Shown here one piece after another: positions 7,850-15,389 of a stretch of 64,000 nucleotides of DNA (its first letter is position 1; each line of letters starts with the position of its first letter). This DNA comes from M3007 sp043764095 (GTDB lineage: Bacteria > Bacteroidota > Bacteroidia > Chitinophagales > Saprospiraceae). The DNA lies in the NCBI GenBank assembly GCA_043764095.1, contig JAYUKX010000001.1, positions 1 through 64,000 on the forward strand, given 5' to 3'. The position numbers and the translations under genes were made by a program. Under the pieces are notes generated by a model. It did not search any database. It was not told the origin of the DNA and worked only from the letters and a program-made list of their open reading frames with translations.

Positions 7850-8638
7850 TTGCTCAACCTGTACATTTCGCACGCAGATGGTGACCAAAAATATCTAAAT
7901 GAATTTTTGGCGGAGATACAACCAATGAAGGAAAAATACAACCTTCGGATTTGGTATAATCATCCCGAACCCGCTACCGTCATTCCATTTCCTTGGAGTC
8001 TGCTCTTTTTTTGGTACCGCCCGCGCAGTACCAATCGGTTGCCGTACCACTACGATTTGTCCAATGAACTGGCGATGGCCGATATTTATTTGTTCTTAAC
8101 CAGCCAAAAATCGGTCAATGTGGACTGGATTAAAAGCGTAGAAGAGCGCGCTGCCATCGAGCAGTATGATACCTTGGGTAATCATTATGTTCGCGTGTTT
8201 ACTATACCCGTTTCGGCATCTCAATGGAGAACATTTTCTAGTTTGGGGGTGTTTCCTAGCCTCGGTGCGGCAGGAAAAGCAATCAATCAATTGCCCACCA
8301 ATAAAGAAGGATGGGCGATGGTTTTGGATCAATTAAAGCCAATTATAGAGGTTTTATCCCAAAATCACTTAGAAAAACGAAAAATTGATGGGCTACCCCT
8401 AAACCCCAAGCCGCTGCCTTGGAACGACACACCTCCAACCCTTATTCCTTTTCCACAGTGGGTAGGATGGGCCATGTTGATCGCTATTTTATTTTCCATA
8501 GCGAGGGGATATGATACCAATTGTACCCGAAAAATGGCTCCGGGAACGATTAAAAGAAACCCAACACCCGAGGAGTACCGCCGCGAAAATCCAATCCAAA
8601 CGCCAGTGGATGTACCCATCCCTCTCGATACCCTCTAA
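7850..8638 (+). CDS. TIR-domain protein with C-terminal membrane anchor (1)
   Basis: A 262-residue protein. Residues 1-165 form a TIR domain: strand A LYISHADGDQKYLNEF, then LRIWYNHPEP, the strand IYLFLTSQKS, VDWIKSVEERAA, and VRVFTIPVSASQW. Glu in WIKSVE is the best candidate for the NADase glutamate of this fold. One membrane helix follows (WVGWAMLIAILFSIA, about residues 206-222), then a Pro/Arg-rich tail. TIR domains in bacteria commonly cleave NAD+ in defence or signalling; that role is inferred. The start is TTG, chosen by alignment with the paralogue that begins 11 bp after this stop. Confidence 0.78.
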   Translation: MLNLYISHADGDQKYLNEFLAEIQPMKEKYNLRIWYNHPEPATVIPFPWSLLFFWYRPRSTNRLPYHYDLSNELAMADIYLFLTSQKSVNVDWIKSVEERAAIEQYDTLGNHYVRVFTIPVSASQWRTFSSLGVFPSLGAAGKAINQLPTNKEGWAMVLDQLKPIIEVLSQNHLEKRKIDGLPLNPKPLPWNDTPPTLIPFPQWVGWAMLIAILFSIARGYDTNCTRKMAPGTIKRNPTPEEYRRENPIQTPVDVPIPLDTL

Positions 8639-8649
8639 ACCGCCGACAC

Positions 8650-9471
8650 ATGCTCCATTTATATATTTCACATGCACCGGCTGATAAACGCTATGTAGCG
8701 GAGTTCATGGAGTGGATCGCTCCCTTGCAGTTACGCTATAATCTACGGATTTGGTACGATCACCCCGAGCCTGATCCTGTAGTGCCGTACCCGTGGAATA
8801 TCTTGTTTTTTTGGTATTCACCCCGTAGTAGTAAGCGACCTTACCACCGCAAAATGCACGAAGAACTGGAGCAGGGGCATATTTTTTTGTTTTTTACAAG
8901 CCAAAAATCCATCGCAACACCGTGGATCGAAAATATAGAAATACCCAGTGCCGTGGATCGTTACCAGCAATTGGGCAGTAAATATGTACGGATTTATCCA
9001 GTACTGGTGGAAACCTCCCAATGGAAAATACACTCCAGATTGGCTGGTTTTTCTACCTTGGGGCCAGTGGGAAAGACGGTAGGGCAAGTAAAACCCAGAG
9101 AGGATGCTTGGTTCAAACTCGTGGAAGACTTGCGAAAAGTAATCGTAGAATTGCGGCAAAACCACTTGGATCTACACCAACAAAAAGCACTTCCAATGGA
9201 TGCTTTCGATCCAGCGCCAGCACCTTGGAATGATGCACCAGAGCGGGTCATCCCTTTCCCCAATTGGGCGGGATGGTTATTGATGACCGGTATTGCTTAC
9301 CTCGCCATTACGTGGTTGGTAGCGCAAATAAAACCCACACACAAGCCCTATTGGCCCAAAAAAGAAATGCCCAAACAAGAACAACCTTATTTACCCAAAC
9401 AAGCACCACAAATACCTGTTCAGCAGGACACATTTACACCGTCGGGGGGTAGAATTAGGGGCGCTAAATAA
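8650..9471 (+). CDS. TIR-domain protein with C-terminal membrane anchor (2)
   Basis: A 273-residue paralogue of the preceding gene with the same architecture: LYISHAPADKRYVAEF, LRIWYDHPEPDP, IFLFFTSQKSIATPWIENIE, YVRIYPVLVETSQW, a PVGKTVGQVK segment, a helix DAWFKLVEDLRKVIVELRQN and a membrane span WAGWLLMTGIAYLAITWLV at about residues 206-227, then a Lys/Pro/Gln-rich tail. The Glu five residues after Trp (WIENIE) is conserved in both copies. The 11-bp spacing implies co-transcription. Two membrane-bound TIR proteins could form hetero-oligomers; that is inference. Confidence 0.8.
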   Translation: MLHLYISHAPADKRYVAEFMEWIAPLQLRYNLRIWYDHPEPDPVVPYPWNILFFWYSPRSSKRPYHRKMHEELEQGHIFLFFTSQKSIATPWIENIEIPSAVDRYQQLGSKYVRIYPVLVETSQWKIHSRLAGFSTLGPVGKTVGQVKPREDAWFKLVEDLRKVIVELRQNHLDLHQQKALPMDAFDPAPAPWNDAPERVIPFPNWAGWLLMTGIAYLAITWLVAQIKPTHKPYWPKKEMPKQEQPYLPKQAPQIPVQQDTFTPSGGRIRGAK

Positions 9472-9508
9472 TGCACTAAATACGCAAATCATGCGGAGTT
9501 ACGTTTGC

Positions 9509-9525
9509 GAAACCTTCAAGGTTTC
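9509..9525. other. 17-bp perfect palindrome
   Basis: GAAACCTTCAAGGTTTC, an 8-1-8 perfect palindrome, 37 bp after the second TIR gene and 92 bp before the transporter start. A related string (TCAAGGTTTCGCAAAT) sits at 4171-4186. It could be a terminator stem or an operator; there is no T-run. Confidence 0.4.
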
Positions 9526-9617
9526 ATAAATGTTCACTCGCAAGTACTTGAAAGACAATTAATTATACATTTTAATCCATTATTTACAGTAAATATAAAT
9601 TCCAAAAATAATACATA

Positions 9618-10727
9618 ATGACTTTTATCAATAGAAATTTTGTTTTTATCCTTAGTTCCTTCATCGTGGCAGCCATGATGTGGTACTTTAGTGATATCGT
9701 CACTTATTTACTGTTAGCGTGGGTGCTTTCCTTGTTAGGGCAGCCTTTGATGCAGTTTTTTACCCAAAAAGTCAAAATTGGGAAACACAAAATAGGCAAT
9801 ACTGGCGCGGCACTGCTTACACTGGCTACTTTTTTTGCCATGATGGTTGGGTTACTATTGATTTTTGTACCGACATTGATGCATCAGGCCAATAATTTTG
9901 CCAATTTAGATTATGTCGCTATTGAGCAAAAACTACAAGCACCGCTTGCTTATTTGGATACGCTTGCACATCAATTGGGTATTTTAAAGCCTAAAGAATC
10001 TTTGTCCACAAAAACACAAGAAACCCTGTTGCTGTGGTTCAAACCATCCCTAGTCAGCGATATTGTAGGTGCCATTTTTTCTACAGCAGGCAATATTGTG
10101 GTGGCTATCTCGGCTATTTCCTTCATTCTTTTCTTCTTTCTAGAGGAAAAAGGATTATTTGCTGGTATTATCCATTCTATTGTACCCACCGATGCAGAGC
10201 CTAAAGTACTACAAGCCATGGACGAATCCAGTAATGTATTAACGAGTTATTTTAAGGGCTTACTCACGCAACTCGGGGCATTTTCAGTAATGATTACTGT
10301 TTTACTGTGGTTATTTGGCATACCAAATGCCTTACTTATTGGCGTAGCAGGTGGTTTGTTAAATATTGTACCTTATGTAGGGCCTATTATCGGTTTGGTA
10401 TTTGGTTGGTTTATTACCTTGTCGTCGGGTTTGAACCTCGAAATTCAGGAGATTGGTTTTATGTTGCTCAAGGTAGCAGGTGTTTTTCTAACCGTTCAGG
10501 CGATTGATAACCTGTTCTTGTCCACCCTCATTTTCTCCAAAAGCGTAAAAGCGCACCCATTAGAAATTTTTGTGGTGACATTGATGGCCGCAAAAATTGG
10601 AGGCGTTGCTGGTATGGTATTGGGTATTCCGGTTTATACCGTGGGGCGTGTTATTGCCCGAACATTTTTTAGCCAATTCAAATTGGTACAACGGTTAACG
10701 GATCATTTGGATGATAACCCCGCGTAA
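9618..10727 (+). CDS. AI-2E family transporter
   Basis: A 369-residue polytopic inner-membrane protein of the PerM/YdiK/TqsA superfamily. Seen: a hydrophobic N-terminal pair with SDIVTYLLLAWVLSLLGQP, a soluble central stretch (about residues 110-150), and the conserved block GGLLNIVPYVGPIIGLVFGW near residue 245, followed by the helices that close with KIGGVAGMVLGIPVYTVGRVI. The last motif is typical of the family's C-terminal pore. Members export small molecules or exchange cations; the substrate cannot be assigned. It stands alone, with a 146-bp upstream gap that contains the palindrome at 9509. Confidence 0.9.
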   Translation: MTFINRNFVFILSSFIVAAMMWYFSDIVTYLLLAWVLSLLGQPLMQFFTQKVKIGKHKIGNTGAALLTLATFFAMMVGLLLIFVPTLMHQANNFANLDYVAIEQKLQAPLAYLDTLAHQLGILKPKESLSTKTQETLLLWFKPSLVSDIVGAIFSTAGNIVVAISAISFILFFFLEEKGLFAGIIHSIVPTDAEPKVLQAMDESSNVLTSYFKGLLTQLGAFSVMITVLLWLFGIPNALLIGVAGGLLNIVPYVGPIIGLVFGWFITLSSGLNLEIQEIGFMLLKVAGVFLTVQAIDNLFLSTLIFSKSVKAHPLEIFVVTLMAAKIGGVAGMVLGIPVYTVGRVIARTFFSQFKLVQRLTDHLDDNPA

Positions 10728-10773
10728 CGACTAATATACATTATCGCAATTACGCAAATCCATTAATATCACA

Positions 10774-10781
10774 TATCTTTG
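10774..10781 (+). promoter_or_regulatory. -7 element TATCTTTG for aspartate kinase
   Basis: TATCTTTG lies 57 bp before the ATG of the aspartate kinase gene and fits TAnnTTTG exactly. No convincing -33 TTG is seen at the usual distance. Confidence 0.5.
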
Positions 10782-10838
10782 CGCCCGTTTTGCACAGGAG
10801 CAAAAGCGTATATTTAGAATCATAAATCATAAACAAAC

Positions 10839-12149
10839 ATGAAGGTTTTCAAGTTCGGTGGAGCCAGTGTAAGAGATGCTGCTGGTATTAAAAATGTTGC
10901 TACTATTTTGCAACGCTACAAAGACGAACAATTGGTCATTATCGTTTCTGCAATGGGCAAAAACACCAATGCCCTCGAAGCGGTGATCAATGCGCACGCC
11001 AAACAAACTGGCCATGCGCACGAACTGTACAACGAGGTAAAAGAAAGCCATTACGCCGTGATGCACGACCTTTTCGATGCCAACGACGAGGTATTTACGA
11101 CCATCAACGATACGTTTGTAGAAGGCGAATGGGTACTCGACGAAGCACCTAACGAAGATTACGATTATATGTACGACCAATTGGTCTGTATGGGCGAATT
11201 GGTTTCCACGCGTATCCTTAGTGCATATTTCAACAAAGCAGGCCTCAATACACAATGGCTGGATGCCCGCGATGTGGTCATTACCGACAATACCTACCGC
11301 GAAGGTTGGGTAATTTGGGAAAAAACCAGAACAAATATTCAAAAAGTGGTACCACCTATGTTGGCCGCGGGTGGTTTTGTACTCACGCAAGGCTTTATCG
11401 GTAGCACCACCGAAAACTTTACGACCACCCTCGGTCGCGAAGGTTCCGATTATTCGGCGGCTATTTTTGCGCACTGTTTGGATGCCGAAAGTATGACCAT
11501 CTGGAAAGACGTGCCTGGCGTACTCAATGCCGATCCGCGTTTATTCGAAAATGTGATCAAATTGGATCGTCTTTCGTACAAAGAAGCGATCGAAATGACC
11601 TATTATGGTGCTACGGTAATCCATCCTAAAACGATCAAACCGCTACAAAACAAAAGCATTCCGCTGTATGTAAAATCGTTTATCAACCCCGATGGCGAAG
11701 GCACCGAAATCAGCAGCGATACCGAAGATACTTATCCGCCCATTATCGTTGTAGAAAAAAACCAAGCGTTACTGCACATCAGTACGCTCGATTATTCATT
11801 TGTGGCCGAACACCACATGGCGCGTTTGTTTGATAAATTGGCGACACAGCGTATTTTTGTCAATTCTATGCAAAATACCGCCATTAGTTTTACGATTTGC
11901 GTACCAAATGTAGCCGATCGGATCGAAAAATTCTGCAAAGAAGTATCCGATGAATTTAAAATTAAAAAGGAATCTGAATTGGAGTTGATTACCATCCGAC
12001 ACTATAACCAGGATACGATAGACAATCTGAAAAAAGGAAAAATTGTCCTTTTTGAAGAACGCATCCGCAATACGATGCAAATGGTGGTGCGTAATTTGCC
12101 GCCGATTGAGCGTAGGGAAGTTGATTTAATTGGCTCAAAAGGATTGTAA
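10839..12149 (+). CDS. lysC: Aspartate kinase
   Basis: Phosphorylates aspartate, the first step towards lysine, threonine, methionine and isoleucine. The 436-residue protein begins KVFKFGGASVRDAAG (the nucleotide-binding KFGG motif, with Ala where Thr is common). It carries TLGREGSDYSAA at about residues 203-214, WKDVPGVLNADPR near 231-243 and SYKEAIEMTYYGATVIHPKT near 250-268. The remaining 140 residues form the ACT-type regulatory region and include VNSMQNTAISFTICV. There is no fused homoserine dehydrogenase domain. The 58-residue gene starts four bases after its stop, so the two are probably co-transcribed. The gene name follows the monofunctional enzyme. Confidence 0.92.
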   Translation: MKVFKFGGASVRDAAGIKNVATILQRYKDEQLVIIVSAMGKNTNALEAVINAHAKQTGHAHELYNEVKESHYAVMHDLFDANDEVFTTINDTFVEGEWVLDEAPNEDYDYMYDQLVCMGELVSTRILSAYFNKAGLNTQWLDARDVVITDNTYREGWVIWEKTRTNIQKVVPPMLAAGGFVLTQGFIGSTTENFTTTLGREGSDYSAAIFAHCLDAESMTIWKDVPGVLNADPRLFENVIKLDRLSYKEAIEMTYYGATVIHPKTIKPLQNKSIPLYVKSFINPDGEGTEISSDTEDTYPPIIVVEKNQALLHISTLDYSFVAEHHMARLFDKLATQRIFVNSMQNTAISFTICVPNVADRIEKFCKEVSDEFKIKKESELELITIRHYNQDTIDNLKKGKIVLFEERIRNTMQMVVRNLPPIERREVDLIGSKGL

Positions 12150-12153
12150 ACTT

Positions 12154-12330
12154 ATGGACAGCAAAACACCCAATCTGCTCATCATTATCGGCGCGGCCAC
12201 CCTTGTTTTATCCATGGTATTGCGCAATACGCTATTATCAGAGGCCAAAAACTATACCATTCCCGTTGATTTATTGGGGTACGCCTTGTTTACTGTGGGT
12301 TGTTACCGCAAATTGCAAGCACTGAAATAG
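12154..12330 (+). CDS. 58-residue membrane protein (intact copy)
   Basis: A small protein MDSKTPNLLIIIGAATLVLS... with two hydrophobic segments (about residues 8-22 and 38-50) and a Lys-rich end, CYRKLQALK. I recognise no named family. It starts at an ATG four bases after the aspartate kinase stop. A second copy at 22531-22707 matches it at about 167 of 177 bases. All eight differences after codon 2 are synonymous, which is strong evidence that this short frame encodes a selected protein. In the other copy the start codon is ACG. Confidence 0.75.
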   Translation: MDSKTPNLLIIIGAATLVLSMVLRNTLLSEAKNYTIPVDLLGYALFTVGCYRKLQALK

Positions 12331-12368
12331 ATTTTTGCATTTCGGTCACCCAAATTTCGATAAGCAGA

Positions 12369-13358
12369 TCAAGCAAACCGCATCGCCACTACATCATCCT
12401 TTACTTTTACAAAAAAAGCACGCCTTATCATATCAGATGTTACGTTCATGGCCTCGGAGTGCTTGCGGACATTGAGGAACCAAGCCTCGGTATGATCTCC
12501 CACCGCCTCGTTGTTAAAATATACAAAATTAGGATTTTCTAACGTAGCAAATACGTGATTACCTTGTTCTGTAATGGCCAACACCGTGTTGTTGCCATAG
12601 ATAGAAGTATTGGAACGTATTTCGTGTAACGGGAATCCCCTTTGGTCAACGGTACTTGCCATCTTGAAAACATAGTCCTGTAACAGAAGTACTTCTTTGC
12701 GGATATTTTCGCTCACCGAGGATGCAGCAATATATTGGTCGCGTTCTACTTTAAGGATAACCTGTATGATTATTTTAAACATATCGGGCGACCAAAACTC
12801 GGTTCTCGGAATGGTTTGGTAGGTACGGAGGAGGTCTTTTGCAATATGCAATGCTTGTTGTATTTCTGGTTTTTCGAGCCATTTTTGGTCGAAAGGTTCT
12901 TTTTCGGGGTTGGTATTGCCCCAAACTGCATAATCCCAATAATAAAACTTAAAAGCGGTGAGTAGCGGAAATTCAAAAAAATAAAAGAGTGGAATATCGT
13001 TGGAGAAAAAACAAATACGCGTTATTTTGGCCTGTGACAATTGCCGTAGATGCCCCTGTAACCCGTGCATAAATTCCAACGGGCCGCTTGGCTTTTTAGT
13101 GACGGCTGAAAATTGCATCGAAATAGTACCGTTTTCCGTCTTTGGAAATAAATCGTTCCAATGGACTTGATAACGACTCATCAGCCGCAGCACATCATCG
13201 GCGGTCATGGCCGTAGAGCCGTTGCGATGGTTATAAGCCGCAGATTTTTTGAGGCTCGACCACTCCATATAATCTAAGAGCCATTTTTTGCCGAGTGGGT
13301 GTTTTTTTTCAATCAGAGCGAATACTTGTCTTTGAAGTTTGGTTGAAGTTTCGAGCAT
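12369..13358 (-). CDS. HTH-type putative transcriptional regulator
   Basis: A 329-residue protein. The N-terminal 65 residues look like a Cro/C1-type helix-turn-helix unit (LLDYMEWSSLKKSAAYNHRNG, given here only in part, then MTADDVLRLMSRYQV). The remaining 260 residues are alpha-rich, have no recognised catalytic motif, and include FFSNDIPLFYFFEFPLLTAF. Large proteins of this shape are common in Bacteroidota and are usually annotated hypothetical. It converges with the 58-residue gene (38-bp gap). Its upstream region holds the twin 17-bp palindromes at 13544-13592, which may be its operators. The regulatory role is inferred from the N-terminus only. Confidence 0.6.
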   Translation of the reverse strand: MLETSTKLQRQVFALIEKKHPLGKKWLLDYMEWSSLKKSAAYNHRNGSTAMTADDVLRLMSRYQVHWNDLFPKTENGTISMQFSAVTKKPSGPLEFMHGLQGHLRQLSQAKITRICFFSNDIPLFYFFEFPLLTAFKFYYWDYAVWGNTNPEKEPFDQKWLEKPEIQQALHIAKDLLRTYQTIPRTEFWSPDMFKIIIQVILKVERDQYIAASSVSENIRKEVLLLQDYVFKMASTVDQRGFPLHEIRSNTSIYGNNTVLAITEQGNHVFATLENPNFVYFNNEAVGDHTEAWFLNVRKHSEAMNVTSDMIRRAFFVKVKDDVVAMRFA

Positions 13359-13543
13359 ATTTCAGAGTTATATACGGATTACAGATGGAATAAAAGCCTT
13401 GTTGTTGAGTACAATACTTCGTAAATGGAACACAAAAATTTAGTGACACAAAAGTAATTTATTTTTTACTTATATTTTCAGGTTTACATTTTGTTAACAA
13501 AAAATCATTAAAATGGGTACGAAACAGTCCGTGTTAACAAATT

Positions 13544-13592
13544 TTCCACGATTCGTGGAAATTTTTATTTCATAATTCCACGAATCGTGGAA
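13544..13592. promoter_or_regulatory. Twin 17-bp palindromic operator-like sites
   Basis: Two perfect 8-1-8 palindromes, TTCCACGATTCGTGGAA (13544-13560) and TTCCACGAATCGTGGAA (13576-13592). They differ only in the central base and are spaced 32 bp centre to centre, about three helical turns, so they face the same side of the helix. They lie between the HTH gene (minus strand) and the promoter at 13625 (plus strand). The arrangement suits cooperative binding of a dimeric regulator to a divergent control region. Confidence 0.65.
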
Positions 13593-13624
13593 AAAAATGC
13601 TTGGTTTTCGGAAAATTTCACTAT

Positions 13625-13632
13625 TATCTTTG
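13625..13632 (+). promoter_or_regulatory. Promoter TTG-N21-TATCTTTG
   Basis: TATCTTTG with an upstream TTG at 13601-13603, a spacing close to that of Bacteroidota housekeeping promoters. It starts 32 bp after the second palindrome and should drive the plus-strand genes from 13697 onward. Confidence 0.55.
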
Positions 13633-13696
13633 TGGCGGGATTCGTTATAACTATTGATCCTAAATATTTAACCTTAGTACATAACACTTTTACAAC

Positions 13697-13819
13697 ATGA
13701 AGGACATTCTACTGGTAGGCTTTTGCCTATTCGTGGCGGGTACTTGTTTTGCCCAACGCTCCCAAGTGATTTTTGCAGAACGGGGCAGTCTTATGCTTCG
13801 CATTTGGAAGCAGACATGA
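13697..13819 (+). pseudogene. Truncated secreted-protein gene
   Basis: A 40-codon frame starting MKDILLVGFCLFVAGTCFAQ, a clear signal peptide ending at an AQ cleavage site, followed by RSQVIFAERGSLMLR and a stop. It follows a good promoter. The downstream sequence up to 13900, where the tandem duplication begins, reads YAHIYIGFKLKQK in another frame, resembling the last strand of an outer-membrane protein. I interpret this as the two ends of a larger gene with the middle deleted. Confidence 0.5.
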
Positions 13820-13938
13820 AACGTGATATCAACACAAATGCGTACGCTCACATCTATATCGGCTTCAAACTAAAACAAAAGCATATTCTTATATTCTCTT
13901 ACAAATCATTCATTTTCAAACTTTTAAACATTTTTATC

Positions 13939-14550
13939 ATGAAAAAAAGCGATTTATTTTTTTTACTATTTTACGGAACAGTCGGCTGGCTACTATGCCT
14001 ACCCTCGTGCAAAAAAATAGACCTCTCGTTACCCCAACAACCCGATAAAGTAAATGCGTGGGATACCCTCCCCGCTATCACCCAAGAAGGTAAGCATACT
14101 TTCGGTTGCTTAGTGGATGGTAGGGTATGTGTACCGCATGGCTGGTCTATAACAGGCGGCATACTCAATGGCTTCTTTGATGAATCAGAAGGGCTTGGTT
14201 ACGGTAATATAAAAGCTGATCTAACCGATACGAGCGGTGCAGAGGTACTAGGTATTACTTATGGCCGATCTTATTTCTTACCTAGTCAATATGCAACTAA
14301 CGCTGATTTGAATATACCTCTTAGCTTTAGTGTAATATACTATAATAATCAAGGGTTTTATTTCCCAGATACATCCGCTTTAGGTAAAAACAATTTTTTA
14401 AAAATTACTAAAATTGATACTGCTAAAAACTTTATATCGGGGTTGTTTGCCTTTACACTTTTCAGGGGCGACAACTATGGTATTAGCGACCGCACCGATT
14501 CAATTGTCATATCCGATGGTCGTTTTGATCTTCGGTATTATCCACAATAA
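13939..14550 (+). CDS. Lipoprotein, tandem copy 1
   Basis: A 203-residue protein with a lipoprotein signal peptide (MKKSDLFFLLFYGTVGWLL, lipobox LPSC at about residue 27), so it is probably anchored in a membrane facing the periplasm or surface. The mature part is beta-rich and contains TFGCLVDGRV and SVIYYNNQGFYFPDTSALG, ending VISDGRFDLRYYPQ. I know no functional family. A longer open frame exists upstream, but the ATG before KKSDLFF matches that of its paralogue at 14754 and is followed by the signal peptide. It precedes the cargo gene and may act with it. Confidence 0.75.
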   Translation: MKKSDLFFLLFYGTVGWLLCLPSCKKIDLSLPQQPDKVNAWDTLPAITQEGKHTFGCLVDGRVCVPHGWSITGGILNGFFDESEGLGYGNIKADLTDTSGAEVLGITYGRSYFLPSQYATNADLNIPLSFSVIYYNNQGFYFPDTSALGKNNFLKITKIDTAKNFISGLFAFTLFRGDNYGISDRTDSIVISDGRFDLRYYPQ

Positions 14551-14567
14551 AAAAACAATAAAATAAT

Positions 14568-14672
14568 ATGAAACAGCTTATTACAGCAGTTGCACTGCTC
14601 TTTTTTTCGATTCAAGGTATGGCACAATCTGGTGCTGTTACTACTGAACCACGTACTGTTTCCTCACTTTGA
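14568..14672 (+). pseudogene. Truncated 5' copy of the T9SS cargo gene
   Basis: A 34-residue frame MKQLITAVALLFFSIQGMAQ, then SGAVTTEPRTVSSL and a stop. It matches the signal peptide and first residues of the cargo gene at 15390 and lies at the same distance after lipoprotein copy 1 as that gene does after copy 2. It is the cut-off end of the first duplication unit and has no mature domain. Confidence 0.7.
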
Positions 14673-14753
14673 AATACCCGCTTGTGCTCTTCTCTCAAGT
14701 GTCTATTATAAATACAAATCATTCATTTTCAAACTTTTAAACATTTTTTTATC

Positions 14754-15371
14754 ATGAAAAAAAGCGATTTCTTTTTTTTACTATTTTACGGAACAGTCGG
14801 CTGGTTACTATGCCTGCCCTCGTGCAAAAAAATAGACCTCTCGTTACCTCAACAACCCGATAAAGTAAATGCGTGGGATACCCTCCCCGCTATCACCCAA
14901 GAAGGTAAGCATACTTTTGGTTGCTTAGTAGATGGCAGGGTAGCAGTACCACATGGCTGGTCTATAACAGGTGGCATACTCAATGGCTCCTTTGATGAAT
15001 CTAAAGGACTTGGTTACGGTGATATTAGAGCTGATTTAACTGATACTAGCAGTTCAAAAATACTAAGGATTGGTTATAACGCATCTTATTTCTTGCCTAA
15101 TCAATACACTACCAACACAGATTTTAATACACCTCTTAACTTTTTTGTGATATGCACTGATAATAGTAATTACAAATCTTACTTTCCCGATACATCTGCT
15201 TTGGGTAAAAATAATTTTTTTAAAATTACAAAAATTGATACGGCTAAAAATTTTGTATCGGGTTTGTTTGCCTTTACGCTTTTCCAAGGCGATAATTTTG
15301 GTATCACCGACCGCACCGATTCAATTGTCATCTCCGATGGTCGTTTTGACCTTCGGTATTCACCACAATAA
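14754..15371 (+). CDS. Lipoprotein, tandem copy 2
   Basis: A 205-residue paralogue of the gene at 13939. The signal peptide and lipobox (LPSC) are the same and the first 80 residues are nearly identical, with divergence between about residues 95 and 160. The end is again FDLRY(S)PQ. The conserved segments NNFFKITKIDTAKNFVSGLF and FTLFQGDNFGITDRTDS flank the variable centre. It ends 18 bp before the large cargo gene, which suggests co-transcription. The pattern of conserved ends and a changed middle may reflect gene conversion or diversifying selection. Function unknown. Confidence 0.75.
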   Translation: MKKSDFFFLLFYGTVGWLLCLPSCKKIDLSLPQQPDKVNAWDTLPAITQEGKHTFGCLVDGRVAVPHGWSITGGILNGSFDESKGLGYGDIRADLTDTSSSKILRIGYNASYFLPNQYTTNTDFNTPLNFFVICTDNSNYKSYFPDTSALGKNNFFKITKIDTAKNFVSGLFAFTLFQGDNFGITDRTDSIVISDGRFDLRYSPQ

Positions 15372-15389
15372 TAAAACAATATAAACAAC

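Noticed and set aside
13723..13938. Upstream extension of lipoprotein copy 1
   Set aside because: It would bury the lipoprotein signal peptide 72 residues inside the protein, and paralogue 14754 starts at the internal ATG.
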